Positions 52,093-62,200 of a stretch of 64,000 bases of DNA are shown here, in pieces. The position numbers and the translations under genes were made by a program. The notes under the pieces were generated by a model. That model worked only from the letters and a program-made list of their open reading frames with translations. It ran no database searches and was not told where the DNA came from. This DNA comes from Pseudozobellia thermophila (lineage in GTDB: Bacteria; Bacteroidota; Bacteroidia; Flavobacteriales; Flavobacteriaceae). Where the stretch lies: contig NZ_FQYU01000002.1 of NCBI RefSeq assembly GCF_900141855.1, positions 186,001 to 250,000 of the forward strand. Direction: 5' to 3'. Position 1 is the first letter of the stretch. Each line of letters opens with the position of its first letter.

Positions 52093-53955
52093 TTATAATT
52101 GGTTTTCCTCTACTAAATCAACTTCCACTTTAAGGTTCTCGATAATAAATTCCTGGCGGTCGGGCGTATTTTTCCCCATGTAAAACTTAAGTAATTGCTC
52201 TATTGACATGGCCTTGTCCAACATAACGGGCTCCAACCGGATATCCCCCCCGATAAAATGCTTGAACTCATCGGGCGAAATTTCACCCAACCCCTTAAAG
52301 CGGGTAATCTCAGGTTTGCCCGAAAGTTTTCTGATCGCCATTTGGCGTTCCTCGTCGCTATAGCAATAAATGGTCTCCTTTTTGTTGCGTACCCTAAAGA
52401 GCGGGGTCTGCAAAATATACAGATGCCCCTCTTTGATCAGTTCGGGAAAAAACTGCAAAAAGAAGGTGATCAAGAGCAGGCGGATATGCATACCGTCCAC
52501 ATCGGCATCCGTGGCTATTACAATATTGTTGTAGCGCAGGTCCTCCATCGATTCCTCGATATTGAGGGCGGCCTGCAACAAGTTGAACTCCTCGTTCTCG
52601 TAAACGATCTTTTTGCTCATGCCGTAGGAGTTCAAGGGCTTTCCCCGTAGGCTGAAAACGGCCTGGGTGTTTACATCCCTCGATTTTGTGATCGATCCCG
52701 AAGCGGAATCCCCCTCGGTAATGAACAAGGTGCTCTCCAAACGCCGGTCGTTCTTCATGTCGCCCAGGTGCACCCTGCAATCGCGCAGTTTTTTGTTGTG
52801 CAGACTGGCCTTTTTGGCCCGATCGCGCGCCAACTTGCGAATACCCGACAATTCCTTTCGCTCCTTTTCGGCCATAATTATCTTACGCTGGAGCTTATCG
52901 GCCGTTTCAGGGTTTTTGTGCAGGTAATTATCGAGGTGCTTTCCGATAAAATCGTTGATATAGGTACGTACCGTAGGGAAATCCCCTCCCATTTCGGTAG
53001 AGCCCAGCTTGGTCTTGGTCTGGCTCTCAAAGACCGGTTCCATTACCTTGATCGATATGGCCGAAATTATCGACTTTCTAATATCGGAGGCATCGTAGTT
53101 CTTACCGTAGAAATCGCGGACGGTTTTGACCACCGCCTCCCTAAATGCCGCTTGGTGCGTCCCTCCTTGGGTGGTGTGCTGGCCGTTCACGAAAGAATGG
53201 TACTCTTCGCTGTATTGGGTCTTACTGTGGGTCAGGGCCACTTCGATATCCTCCCCTTTCAAATGGATGACCGGATACAGCAGGTCTTCGGCATTGTTGT
53301 TGTCCTCCAGCAGGTCCTTCAACCCGTTATCGGAGTGGAATTTTTCCCCATTGAAGATTATGGTCAGGCCCGGGTTGAGATACACATAGTTTTTGAGCAT
53401 TCGCTCGATATACTCATGGCGAAACTTATACTTTTTAAAGATAGTCTCGTCGGGTATGAAGGTTACCTTGGTCCCACGCCTGCGCGTAGTCTCCTCAAGA
53501 AACTCCTCGTTGACCAGCTCGCCGGTCTTAAACTCGGCCGATTTTGATTTTCCGTCACGGGTACTCTCAACCCGAAAGTAGCTCGAAAGGGCGTTCACCG
53601 CCTTTGTACCTACCCCGTTCAGACCTACCGATTTCTTAAAGGCGCGCGAATCGTACTTGCCTCCGGTATTCATTTTCGAAACCACATCCACCACCTTTCC
53701 CAACGGAATACCGCGACCGTAATCGCGTACAATGACACGTTCGCCCTGCACCGATATCTCAATGGTCTTACCGGCACCCATTACGAACTCGTCGATACAG
53801 TTGTCGATCGTTTCCTTCAGAAGGATATAGATACCGTCGTCGGCCGAGGAACCGTCACCCAATTTACCTATGTACATACCCGGCCTTAGCCTGATATGTT
53901 CCTTCCAATCCAATGAGCGGATATTTTCTTCGGTATATTGAGAATTAGCGGACAT
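52093..53955 (-). CDS. parE: DNA topoisomerase IV, subunit B
   Basis: A 620-residue ATPase subunit. The GHKL fold shows [30 protein letters not shown] and [13 protein letters not shown]; the TOPRIM domain has [12 protein letters not shown] and [14 protein letters not shown], and the C-terminal [18 protein letters not shown]. At 620 residues it is the ParE rather than the longer GyrB size. It forms an operon with parC and mscL. The 290 bases upstream hold no clear consensus promoter. Confidence 0.95.
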   Translation of the reverse strand: MSANSQYTEENIRSLDWKEHIRLRPGMYIGKLGDGSSADDGIYILLKETIDNCIDEFVMGAGKTIEISVQGERVIVRDYGRGIPLGKVVDVVSKMNTGGKYDSRAFKKSVGLNGVGTKAVNALSSYFRVESTRDGKSKSAEFKTGELVNEEFLEETTRRRGTKVTFIPDETIFKKYKFRHEYIERMLKNYVYLNPGLTIIFNGEKFHSDNGLKDLLEDNNNAEDLLYPVIHLKGEDIEVALTHSKTQYSEEYHSFVNGQHTTQGGTHQAAFREAVVKTVRDFYGKNYDASDIRKSIISAISIKVMEPVFESQTKTKLGSTEMGGDFPTVRTYINDFIGKHLDNYLHKNPETADKLQRKIIMAEKERKELSGIRKLARDRAKKASLHNKKLRDCRVHLGDMKNDRRLESTLFITEGDSASGSITKSRDVNTQAVFSLRGKPLNSYGMSKKIVYENEEFNLLQAALNIEESMEDLRYNNIVIATDADVDGMHIRLLLITFFLQFFPELIKEGHLYILQTPLFRVRNKKETIYCYSDEERQMAIRKLSGKPEITRFKGLGEISPDEFKHFIGGDIRLEPVMLDKAMSIEQLLKFYMGKNTPDRQEFIIENLKVEVDLVEENQL

Positions 53956-54191
53956 AGAATGGGGTTTGAAATGTATAGTAACGCTAAAGATAATACGACA
54001 TTTAAAAAGATAAAACCCCTATCCGCTAAAGTAATTAACAATTAATTCCGCGTTTTTGTTGATATACCTATGGTTCAACGGGTTAGGCCCTTCGATTTTT
54101 TTCAACAGATCTAAGTCTCAACACGTTAACTTTTTGGTGTAATTTATCGGCCATTTTGTATGCCATAACAAAAAAAACAAAGATCTTTGAA

Positions 54192-54224
54192 TAGAATTTA
54201 GCCTAAATACCTCTTAGAATTTAG
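54192..54224. repeat. Direct repeat TAGAATTTAG upstream of the J-protein gene
   Basis: TAGAATTTAG occurs at 54192-54201 and 54215-54224, 23 bases apart, 20-50 bases before the ATG at 54246. TTTAG-C-CTAAA between them is a small palindrome (54198-54208). Could be a regulatory site; could be AT-rich coincidence. The rest of the 290-base gap shows nothing clear. Confidence 0.35.
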
Positions 54225-54245
54225 ACAAAAAAAGAACCAGTCTGC

Positions 54246-55157
54246 ATGGAGTTTATAGATTACTACAAAATTCTGGAAGTCGGAAAGAACGCTTCGGAGG
54301 CCGAAATAAAGAAGGCATACCGAAAGTTGGCCAGAAAATACCACCCAGACCTAAATCCCGACGACAAGGACGCACAACGCAAGTTTCAACGGATCAATGA
54401 AGCCCACGAAGTATTGAGCGATCCCGAAAAAAGAAAAAAGTACGATAAGTATGGAAAGGACTGGGAGCACGCCGAGGCCTTTGAAGAAGCGCAAAAACGT
54501 CGAAAATCATCCGGTGGCTTTACCGGTGGCCGATCGCATTCGGGTGGTGGTGGCTATACCGAAAGCGAGTTCTCCGATTTTTTCGAATCGATGTTCGGCG
54601 GAGCTTCCTCAGGTTTTAGCAGAGGTAGAGGCAGAAGCGCCTATCAGTTTAAGGGACAGGACTATAACGCAACGTTAAGATTGCATTTGACGGACATATT
54701 GACCAGCCAAAAACAGACCATAGACCTCGGCGACAAGAAAATACGGATCACCATTCCCGCAGGTGTGGAAGACGGGCAGACCATAAAAATTGCCGGATAT
54801 GGCGGTGAAGGGATGAACGGAGGCCCGAAAGGAGATCTTTACATCACTTTTGAAATCGTGAACAACACCCCGTTTCAACGCGTGGGCGACGACCTTTACA
54901 AAATCGAGGAAATCGATCTGTACAAAGCCATCTTGGGCGGCGACTTGCAGCTGGACACCCTTAACGGAAAGGTAAAATTGAAGGTCAAGCCCGAAACCCA
55001 AAACAACGACAAGATCAAACTAAGTGGAAAAGGCATGCCCAAATACAAGAAAGACGGGCAGTTTGGCGACCTCTACATCACCTACAAGGTAAAACTCCCC
55101 AAGAACTTAACGGCCAAGGAAAAGGAACTTTTCGCGCAGCTAGCAAAACTAAGGTAA
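54246..55157 (+). CDS. cbpA: CbpA-type J-domain co-chaperone
   Basis: A 303-residue protein. The J domain (about 4-68) has the HPD motif in [11 protein letters not shown] Gly/Phe/Ser-rich linker (about 88-128) follows, then the C-terminal peptide-binding domain (about 135-295: [37 protein letters not shown]). There is no zinc finger, so it is the CbpA class rather than DnaJ. The next gene encodes a CbpM-type modulator, which supports the call. Confidence 0.94.
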   Translation: MEFIDYYKILEVGKNASEAEIKKAYRKLARKYHPDLNPDDKDAQRKFQRINEAHEVLSDPEKRKKYDKYGKDWEHAEAFEEAQKRRKSSGGFTGGRSHSGGGGYTESEFSDFFESMFGGASSGFSRGRGRSAYQFKGQDYNATLRLHLTDILTSQKQTIDLGDKKIRITIPAGVEDGQTIKIAGYGGEGMNGGPKGDLYITFEIVNNTPFQRVGDDLYKIEEIDLYKAILGGDLQLDTLNGKVKLKVKPETQNNDKIKLSGKGMPKYKKDGQFGDLYITYKVKLPKNLTAKEKELFAQLAKLR

Positions 55158-55159
55158 TT

Positions 55160-55453
55160 ATGGAACAGGAAAACTATATTTTGGTCAAGCATTACTGCGA
55201 GCAAACGAAGATCAGCGACTCGTTTATCGATTCATTGCACGAATACGGGCTCATCGAATATAAAAAAATAGAAACCGAGACTTATATCTCAAGTGACGAC
55301 ATCAATGAAATCGAACGAATAGACCGCCTGCACCACGAGCTGGGGATCAATTTGGAGGGCATCGATGCCCTGAACCACATGTTGTCGCGGCTGCGCGAAA
55401 TGGAGAGCGAGCTTCGCCTACTGCGGAACAGGCTGGCTATTTACGAAAAGTAA
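55160..55453 (+). CDS. cbpM: CbpM-type chaperone modulator
   Basis: A 97-residue protein of the MerR-like CbpM family: LVKHYCEQTKISDSFIDSL, YISSDDINEIERIDRLHHEL and a coiled-coil end LRLLRNRLAIYEK. CbpM binds the J domain of CbpA and inhibits it in E. coli. It starts two bases after the J-protein stop. Confidence 0.9.
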   Translation: MEQENYILVKHYCEQTKISDSFIDSLHEYGLIEYKKIETETYISSDDINEIERIDRLHHELGINLEGIDALNHMLSRLREMESELRLLRNRLAIYEK

Positions 55454-55471
55454 GGGGTGCCTACCCAGGCA

Positions 55472-56566
55472 CTACACGTTGAAGCGGAAATGCATTACAT
55501 CGCCATCCTTGACGATATACTCCTTTCCCTCGACCCGCATTTTCCCCGCCTCCTTCACCTTGGCCTCACTGCCGTAGGCAACGTAGTCGTCATAAGAAAT
55601 GACCTCGGCGCGGATAAAGCCCTTCTCAAAGTCGGTATGTATGACACCGGCCGCTTGGGGGGCCGTGGCCCCTACGGGAATGGTCCATGCCCGAACCTCC
55701 TTTACCCCTGCGGTAAAATAGGTTTCCAGATTCAATAAGCGATAGGCCCCGCGGATCAATTTGGCCGATCCGGGTTCGTTCAGCCCCAGGTCTTCCAAGA
55801 ACATTTGACGTTCTTCATAGGTTTCCAGTTCGGTAATATCGGCCTCGGTCCCGACGGCCAGTACGATAACCTCCGCATTTTCATCGGCCACCGCCGCCTT
55901 GACCCTATCGACATATGCATTGCCCGTTGCCGCGGCACCTTCGTCCACATTGCACACGTACATTACGGGTTTGTCGGTAATAAACTGCAAGGGCTTGATG
56001 TATTCGAGCCGATCTTCCTTTGCTACGGACACCGACCTAACGGATTTACCGGCTTCCAAGGCATCCTTAACGGCCAGCAACACCGCTTCCTCCTTTTGGG
56101 CCTCCTTGTTACCTGTCTTTGCCGCCCTTTTGACCTTGTCGAGCTTTTTCTCGACGGTCTCCAAATCCTTGAGCTGCAGCTCCATATCGATGGTCTCCTT
56201 GTCCCTGATCGGATCGACACTTCCGTCTACGTGCACGATATTGTCGTTGTCAAAGCAGCGCAATACGTGCAAAATGGCATCGGTTTCCCTAATATTGCCC
56301 AAAAACTGGTTGCCGAGCCCCTCCCCCTTGCTGGCTCCTTTTACAAGCCCCGCAATATCGACGATTTCAACCGTGGCAGGCAAGACCCTCTCAGGCTTCA
56401 CTATTTCCTCCAATTTTTGCAACCTCGGGTCGGGTACGTTCACTACACCGATGTTCGGCTCGATCGTACAAAAGGGAAAATTGGCACTTTGCGCCTTGGC
56501 ATTGGAAAGACAATTAAAGAGTGTTGATTTTCCAACATTGGGCAATCCTACGATACCTGCTTTCAT
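55472..56566 (-). CDS. ychF: Redox/ribosome-associated ATPase YchF (OLA1 family)
   Basis: A 364-residue P-loop protein. G1 is [15 protein letters not shown], then the switch region [28 protein letters not shown] (the NKxE-like motif is altered, as expected for an ATP-preferring OLA1/YchF) and a C-terminal TGS domain ([17 protein letters not shown]). It is thought to act in stress response and translation. It has its own promoter region shared with the second TonB receptor. Confidence 0.96.
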   Translation of the reverse strand: MKAGIVGLPNVGKSTLFNCLSNAKAQSANFPFCTIEPNIGVVNVPDPRLQKLEEIVKPERVLPATVEIVDIAGLVKGASKGEGLGNQFLGNIRETDAILHVLRCFDNDNIVHVDGSVDPIRDKETIDMELQLKDLETVEKKLDKVKRAAKTGNKEAQKEEAVLLAVKDALEAGKSVRSVSVAKEDRLEYIKPLQFITDKPVMYVCNVDEGAAATGNAYVDRVKAAVADENAEVIVLAVGTEADITELETYEERQMFLEDLGLNEPGSAKLIRGAYRLLNLETYFTAGVKEVRAWTIPVGATAPQAAGVIHTDFEKGFIRAEVISYDDYVAYGSEAKVKEAGKMRVEGKEYIVKDGDVMHFRFNV

Positions 56567-56599
56567 AATAAAATATTAGAGACTTTTTCAATTTGGGCG

Positions 56600-56633
56600 C
56601 AAAGATAGCATTTATAAGTTTTTAAATCCCCAA
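56600..56633 (-). promoter_or_regulatory. Promoter of ychF
   Basis: On the reverse strand TATCTTTG (56607-56600) is a -7 match, with a TTG 23 bases further upstream (56633-56631). The ychF ATG is at 56566. The -33 half touches the edge of the palindrome at 56633-56648. Confidence 0.45.
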
Positions 56634-56648
56634 TGTTAAATTTAACAT
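56633..56648. promoter_or_regulatory. Perfect 16-bp palindrome before the TonB receptor
   Basis: ATGTTAAATTTAACAT is a perfect palindrome 42 bases upstream of the receptor ATG (56690), in the divergent region with ychF. It has the size of an operator for a dimeric regulator. No regulator gene is adjacent. Confidence 0.48.
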
Positions 56649-56689
56649 GAATAGTATTACCTTAGACTACGAACCCTAAACCCATTATT

Positions 56690-59365
56690 ATGAAAACAAA
56701 ATTCGTTTTGACCTTTCTTTTACTGGTCAGTTATTCTTTTACCTACTCCCAAACCACCGTAAGTGGAACGGTCAGGGACGGCTCGGGCGAACCTTTGCCC
56801 GGGGTGAACATTTTGGAAAAAGGTACCACCAACGGGACGGTCACCGACTTTGACGGCAACTACTCCATTGATGTTGCCGCAGGCGCCGTTCTTGTTTTTA
56901 GTTACATTGGTTTCAACACCCAGGAAGTGAACACGACCGGGCAGGGCACGATCGACGTCACCCTATCCGAAGGTGTTCTACTGGACGAAGTGATGCTGGT
57001 AGGCTCCAGAAGCCCAAAACGCACCTCTACCGACACCGCCGTACCCGTCGATGTGATCGACATTGCAGAGGTGGCTACCCAGAGCGGCAAACTAGAGGTG
57101 AACGAACTTTTGCAGTATGCCGCCCCCTCCTTCAATGCCAATAAGCAGTCCGGTTCCGACGGGGCCGACCATATTACCCCTGCCACCCTACGCGGCCTTG
57201 GTCCCGACCAAACCCTGGTGCTCATCAATGGAAAAAGGCGGCACCAATCGTCGCTGATCAATATTTTCGGCACCAAAGGGCGGGGCAATACGGGTACCGA
57301 CCTGAATACCATACCGGTGGCCGCCATCAAAAGAATCGAAATCTTGCGCGATGGGGCGGCCGCCCAGTACGGTTCCGATGCCATTGCCGGGGTAATCAAC
57401 ATCGTCTTAAAGGACAAAACCGACGGGGTGACCGGAACCCTTAGCTATGGTGCCTATAGCACGAACGCCCAAGGCGATTTTCCCGAAGGTACCCCCAATA
57501 CCGACGGCTACCGTCTGGACACCGATAAAGACGGTAACCAGATCGGCGACGACCAAAATTTTGACGGCGGGTCGGTAAAGGCGGCCATCAACTACGGTAT
57601 CGGCCTGGGAGAAACAGGTTACGTAAATTTCACTACCGAATACATCAACAAGAACAAAACCCTGAGACCGGGATTCGATTTTAGAAGGGGCTTCGGCGAA
57701 GCGGCCGTCGAGGGCTTTAACCTTATGGTCAATGCCGCCTACCCCATTACCGACAAAGCCGAAATCTATGCCTTTGGGGGCCGAAACTACAGGGATACCG
57801 ATGCCTATGCCTTTACAAGGAACGGGGGCGAACGTGTGGTGACTTCCATTTATCCGGATGGATTCAACCCGAGGATCACCTCGAACATCATCGACAATTC
57901 CATCTCTGCCGGATTTCGCACGGAAATGGACAGCGGCTGGAAGGTAGACATTAGCAATACCTACGGAAAGAACTTCTTTCACTATTTCATCAAGGGCACC
58001 TTGAACGCCTCGTTGGAAGAAGCCTCCCCGACCGATTTTGACGCCGGGGGCCACAGCCTGAGCCAGAACACGGTAAACTTGGACTTTTCCAAATACTACG
58101 ATGACGTACTCGAGGGAATGAACCTGGCCTTCGGTGCCGAATATCGCACGGAAAACTTTGTCATTTTTGCCGGGGAACCCGGATCGTACGGCACCTTTGA
58201 TGAAAACGGCCTCTTGATTACCGATCCATCGACCCAATCGCAACCTACGGTTCTCATTGACGGCGAGGAGGTTCCCAGGCCTGGCGGGTCCCAGGGCTTT
58301 CCCGGATATGGTCCCTCGAACGAAGTAGACCGCAGCCGAAGCAACTTTTCACTCTATGCCGATGGCGAACTCGATATTTCGGAAGCCTTCCTGTTGAGTG
58401 CCGCCGCGCGATTTGAAAACTACAGTGATTTCGGGGAGACCCTAAACGGTAAACTGGCAGCCCGGCTCAAGGCCTCCGACAACATCAACATCAGGGGGTC
58501 GGTAAGTACAGGTTTTAGGGCCCCCTCCTTGGCACAGATCTATTACAATTTGCGGTTTACCAATTTTATCGGTGGCGACGCCATAGACCAACTGCTCAGC
58601 CCGAACAACAGTCCCGTAACCGCCTCCTTCGGCATCGATCAGCTCAACGAGGAAAAAGCGGTGAATGCCGGGCTGGGCTTTACCGGCACCTTTGGCAATT
58701 TTACGACGACCATCGACGGATACTACATCCATATCAAGGACAGGATCGTATTGACGGGGAATTTTGAGACCGACACCCCCGGTGTTTCCGCGGCACAGTT
58801 CTTTGTCAACGGGGTAGATACCGAAACGACGGGTCTCGACATTATCCTTGCCTGGAAAAAGAACATCGATGACGGCCGCCTGTCCGCCACCTTTACCGGC
58901 AACCTTAACAAGATGGATATTACCGACGTACACAACGGCAATTTAGACGCCGAAACCTTTTTCGGGGAAAGGGACAAAGCCTTTTTATTGGCCTCGGCCC
59001 CCGAAAGCAAGCTTTCACTGAACCTGAACTACGCCAAAAACAAATTTGATTCAGGGTTGGCCTTTACCCGATTTAGCAGTATAGCGCTTTTGGATTTTCA
59101 AATGCTGGAACCTACGGCGGATTACGGCAGCTTCGCCAACAAAGTGGCTGCAGCCACCGATAGCTACAACCCGAAAATCGTAACGGACATAGTGTTGGGC
59201 TATCAATTGTCGGAAAGCCTCAAACTGAACATTGGGGCCAACAACATCTTCAACGAATACCCCGACCAGCAAGACGACTGGGTCGAAGGCGGGGGTTACT
59301 GGGATGCGGTACAAATGGGCTTCGGGGGCGCGTATTACTACGCCCGCCTCGGCTTTACATTCTAA
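56690..59365 (+). CDS. TonB-dependent receptor with carboxypeptidase-like domain
   Basis: An 891-residue outer-membrane transporter. A signal peptide (about 1-20) precedes the carboxypeptidase-regulatory-like domain (about 22-100, VSGTVRDGSGEPLPGVNIL), a plug (about 115-240, LRGLGPDQTLVLINGKRRH and GAAAQYGSDAIAGVINIVLK) and a barrel ending YYYARLGFTF. At about 275-291 an acidic D-x-D-x-D-G type loop (DTDKDGNQIGDDQNFDG) could bind calcium. There is no SusD or other partner gene, so the cargo is unknown. Confidence 0.94.
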   Translation: MKTKFVLTFLLLVSYSFTYSQTTVSGTVRDGSGEPLPGVNILEKGTTNGTVTDFDGNYSIDVAAGAVLVFSYIGFNTQEVNTTGQGTIDVTLSEGVLLDEVMLVGSRSPKRTSTDTAVPVDVIDIAEVATQSGKLEVNELLQYAAPSFNANKQSGSDGADHITPATLRGLGPDQTLVLINGKRRHQSSLINIFGTKGRGNTGTDLNTIPVAAIKRIEILRDGAAAQYGSDAIAGVINIVLKDKTDGVTGTLSYGAYSTNAQGDFPEGTPNTDGYRLDTDKDGNQIGDDQNFDGGSVKAAINYGIGLGETGYVNFTTEYINKNKTLRPGFDFRRGFGEAAVEGFNLMVNAAYPITDKAEIYAFGGRNYRDTDAYAFTRNGGERVVTSIYPDGFNPRITSNIIDNSISAGFRTEMDSGWKVDISNTYGKNFFHYFIKGTLNASLEEASPTDFDAGGHSLSQNTVNLDFSKYYDDVLEGMNLAFGAEYRTENFVIFAGEPGSYGTFDENGLLITDPSTQSQPTVLIDGEEVPRPGGSQGFPGYGPSNEVDRSRSNFSLYADGELDISEAFLLSAAARFENYSDFGETLNGKLAARLKASDNINIRGSVSTGFRAPSLAQIYYNLRFTNFIGGDAIDQLLSPNNSPVTASFGIDQLNEEKAVNAGLGFTGTFGNFTTTIDGYYIHIKDRIVLTGNFETDTPGVSAAQFFVNGVDTETTGLDIILAWKKNIDDGRLSATFTGNLNKMDITDVHNGNLDAETFFGERDKAFLLASAPESKLSLNLNYAKNKFDSGLAFTRFSSIALLDFQMLEPTADYGSFANKVAAATDSYNPKIVTDIVLGYQLSESLKLNIGANNIFNEYPDQQDDWVEGGGYWDAVQMGFGGAYYYARLGFTF

Positions 59366-59382
59366 AAAAGCACTTATAAAAG

Positions 59383-59410
59383 AAAAACCGGACGAGAAGT
59401 CCGGTTTTTT
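59383..59410. terminator. Terminator between the TonB receptor and ferredoxin genes
   Basis: An 11-bp stem (59383-59393 AAAAACCGGAC with 59399-59409) with a 5-base loop, A-rich before and T-rich after, so it can serve both convergent genes. Confidence 0.9.
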
Positions 59411-59444
59411 TTCTATCCTATCCTTACCTATTTGTTTTACCCCT

Positions 59445-59798
59445 TTATCCCTCAGGGTGCATAAAGGCCTGCTTGGCCAATAAGGTTTCCTCGCTCTCAA
59501 CGTGGTCCTCATCCGGTATACAACAGTCAACGGGACAAACGGCCGCACATTGCGGTTCTTCGTGAAAGCCCATACATTCGGTACACTTGTCAGGTGAAAT
59601 ATAATAGATTTCATCGCTAATGGGCTCTTGCGGCTCATCGGCATTGACGGCCTTTCCGCTAGGCAAGACAACGTCTCCTTCCAACGATGTACCATCGGAA
59701 TATCGCCACTCATCGGCCCCTTCATAAATTGCGGTATTCGGGCATTCCGGCTCACAGGCCCCACAATTGATACATTCATCGGTTATAACTATAGCCAT
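59445..59798 (-). CDS. 2[4Fe-4S] ferredoxin of the Allochromatium type
   Basis: A 117-residue cytoplasmic electron carrier. Cluster I ligands are [12 protein letters not shown]; cluster II is [18 protein letters not shown], where eight residues separate the second and third Cys, the pattern of Alvin-type ferredoxins with very low potential. An insertion of about 40 residues lies between the two motifs. It diverges from the acyl-CoA reductase gene and has a good promoter. Redox partners are unknown. Confidence 0.93.
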   Translation of the reverse strand: MAIVITDECINCGACEPECPNTAIYEGADEWRYSDGTSLEGDVVLPSGKAVNADEPQEPISDEIYYISPDKCTECMGFHEEPQCAAVCPVDCCIPDEDHVESEETLLAKQAFMHPEG

Positions 59799-59875
59799 AT
59801 TTTCTTCTTCTACGGGTTAATTTCCGCATACCTCTCTTTAGCGCAGTATGCTTACTTTTGCAATCAATTTGAATA

Positions 59876-59907
59876 CAAAGGTACATTGTAGACCTATTTA
59901 TCGCAAA
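59876..59907 (-). promoter_or_regulatory. Promoter of the ferredoxin gene
   Basis: On the reverse strand TTTG (59907-59904) is followed after 20 bases by TACCTTTG (59883-59876): a full consensus Bacteroidota promoter. It leaves a leader of about 70 bases before the ATG at 59798. A plus-strand TACTTTTG at 59853-59860 may be the -7 box for the reductase gene on the other side. Confidence 0.62.
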
Positions 59908-59911
59908 TAAT

Positions 59912-60952
59912 ATGAACGACCATCACAAAACATTTATTGCTTTCGTTAAACTTGGCGGTTTTTTACGTGATTATTGCAATTTACAACAATCCGTCGACCC
60001 CTGGTCAAAGAAATTGGACGAGGCCGTAGCACTTGCCAAACACAAGAATGGCTGGTTTACATCGGAAAATGTTCTGCACGCCCTTCAAAACTGGGGAGAA
60101 CTTTTAACCGAAGAGCAACTTTCAGCATGGCTCGGCGAATATGATTTAAACCAAAACCGACCCAAAACGGTGGCCTTGATCCTCGCAGGAAATATTCCCT
60201 TGGTGGGTTTCCACGATTTTTTATCGGTGCTGATCACCGGTAACCGGGCCTTGGTCAAACTTTCCTCAAATGACGATGTACTGTTATCCTTTATAGGGGA
60301 ATACCTGATACATATTGAAGCATCACTTGAACCAAAAATTCGCTTCGAAAAGGAAAGATTGCAAAATTTTGATGCCGTTATAGCCACTGGGAGCAACAAC
60401 ACCTCGCGTTATTTCGAGCACTATTTTGGCAAAGGCCCCAACATCATCAGAAAGAACCGGAATTCGGTCGCGGTTTTGACAGGGAACGAGTCCGAGGCGC
60501 AATTAAAGGCCCTTGGAGAGGATATTTTCAGGTACTACGGCCTGGGATGCCGGAGCGTTTCAAAGGTATTTGTCCCCAAAGACTATGATTTCGACCTCTT
60601 GTTTAAGTCCCTTTATGCCTATGCCGATATAATCGACCACAAGAAATACGCCAACAACTACGACTACAACAAGGCGGTTTATCTGATGTCGGACTTCAAC
60701 ATATTGGACAACGGCTTTTTGATCCTTAAGGAAGACCAAGGCTACGCCTCCCCCATTGCCTCCTTATTTTACGAACGTTACGACAGCACCGCCGAATTGA
60801 AAAACCGGCTCGAAAACGAAAGGGAACAACTGCAATGTATCGTTTCAGAAGGTTTTTATCCGACGGAGACCGGCTTCGGAAAAACCCAAAAACCCTCGCT
60901 CCCGGATTATGCCGATGATATCGACACTGTTGATTTCCTGTTAAAAACCTAG
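59912..60952 (+). CDS. LuxC-type acyl-CoA reductase
   Basis: A 346-residue protein of the LuxC/acyl-CoA reductase family. Motifs are VALILAGNIPLVGFHDFLSV, FDAVIATGSNNTSRYFEHYF, NIIRKNRNSVAVLTGNES and the candidate catalytic Cys in YYGLGCRSVSKVFVPKDYD. LuxC reduces acyl groups to aldehydes in luminous bacteria; no lux genes are here, so the role must be different. It precedes serC by 129 bases on the same strand, as in other Flavobacteria from memory. Confidence 0.88.
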   Translation: MNDHHKTFIAFVKLGGFLRDYCNLQQSVDPWSKKLDEAVALAKHKNGWFTSENVLHALQNWGELLTEEQLSAWLGEYDLNQNRPKTVALILAGNIPLVGFHDFLSVLITGNRALVKLSSNDDVLLSFIGEYLIHIEASLEPKIRFEKERLQNFDAVIATGSNNTSRYFEHYFGKGPNIIRKNRNSVAVLTGNESEAQLKALGEDIFRYYGLGCRSVSKVFVPKDYDFDLLFKSLYAYADIIDHKKYANNYDYNKAVYLMSDFNILDNGFLILKEDQGYASPIASLFYERYDSTAELKNRLENEREQLQCIVSEGFYPTETGFGKTQKPSLPDYADDIDTVDFLLKT

Positions 60953-61081
60953 CTGTTTTTTTTGGTGTTCGATGGTTCTAAATCGCATATAATTCAAGAC
61001 CTTTAACCTCCTAATCCAAACCGGATCGTTTTTTGGCCCTTGCCTGTGAAAAATCCGGCAAAACAATCTTAAATAGACCCT

Positions 61082-62146
61082 ATGAAAAAACATAATTTCA
61101 GTGCAGGCCCTTGTGTATTGCCCCAAGAAGTACTCTTAAAAGCCTCTGAGGCGGTAATGGACTTTAACGGTTCGGGGCTTTCACTTATCGAGATCTCACA
61201 CCGGAGCAAAGATTTTGTGGAAGTAATGGAAAAGGCCCGGAGCCTTGCCCTTGAATTGTTGGGACTGGAGAACAAAGGGTACCAAGCCCTGTTCCTACAG
61301 GGAGGTGCAAGCACGCAGTTTTTGATGACCGCATACAACCTGCTTGAGACAAAGGCGGGTTATTTGAATACCGGCACCTGGAGTTCAAAGGCGATCAAGG
61401 AAGCCCAATTTTTCGGGGAGGTCGTAGAGGTAGGCTCCTCGAAGGACGGAAACTTCAATTACGTTCCAAAAGACTACACCGTTCCCGAAGGCCTGGATTA
61501 CCTACACCTAACCTCGAACAACACCATTTTCGGAACCCAGATCAAGCAGTTCCCCAAAACGGACGCCCCCTTGGTCTGCGACATGAGCTCCGACATTTTT
61601 TCAAGACAGTTGGATTTCTCCCAATTCGATTTAATATATGCCGGTGCCCAAAAAAATATGGGCCCTGCCGGAGCCACACTGGTCGTTATCAAAGAAGACA
61701 TCCTAGGTAAAGTTTCCCGACAGATCCCTTCCATGCTCGACTATCAAGTGCATATCTCAAAAGACAGTATGTTCAACACACCACCGGTCTTTGCGGTATA
61801 CACCTCGATGCTTACCCTGGAGTGGCTGAAAAACCTGGGCGGAATTTCGGCAATCGAGGAAATCAACGAGAAGAAGGCGCAGTTGGTGTACTCCGAAATT
61901 GACCTGAATCCCATGTTCAAAGGTTTCGCCAACAAAGAAGACCGTTCGACCATGAACGCCACCTTTAACCTTGTCGACGAAAAGCTGAAAGACACCTTTG
62001 ACACCATGGTAAAGGAAGCCGGTATCAACGGAATAAACGGCCATAGGTCGGTGGGCGGTTACCGCGCCTCCATGTACAATGCCCTGAGCCTCGAAAGTGT
62101 CGGGGTCTTGGTAGATGTCATGAGCGAACTCGAACGAAAGGGATAA
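61082..62146 (+). CDS. serC: Phosphoserine aminotransferase
   Basis: A 354-residue PLP enzyme that makes phosphoserine from phosphohydroxypyruvate and glutamate. It begins KKHNFSAGPCVLPQEVLLKA, has FLQGGASTQFLMTAYNL, DMSSDIFSRQLDF, the PLP Lys in YAGAQKNMGPAGATLVVI and C-terminal GHRSVGGYRASMYNALSLE. It forms an operon with serA, 54 bases downstream. Confidence 0.97.
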   Translation: MKKHNFSAGPCVLPQEVLLKASEAVMDFNGSGLSLIEISHRSKDFVEVMEKARSLALELLGLENKGYQALFLQGGASTQFLMTAYNLLETKAGYLNTGTWSSKAIKEAQFFGEVVEVGSSKDGNFNYVPKDYTVPEGLDYLHLTSNNTIFGTQIKQFPKTDAPLVCDMSSDIFSRQLDFSQFDLIYAGAQKNMGPAGATLVVIKEDILGKVSRQIPSMLDYQVHISKDSMFNTPPVFAVYTSMLTLEWLKNLGGISAIEEINEKKAQLVYSEIDLNPMFKGFANKEDRSTMNATFNLVDEKLKDTFDTMVKEAGINGINGHRSVGGYRASMYNALSLESVGVLVDVMSELERKG

Positions 62147-62200
62147 GACCGGCACGCATCCAACAACAACTGGCAGATTAATCAAAACAACTAGATCGCA

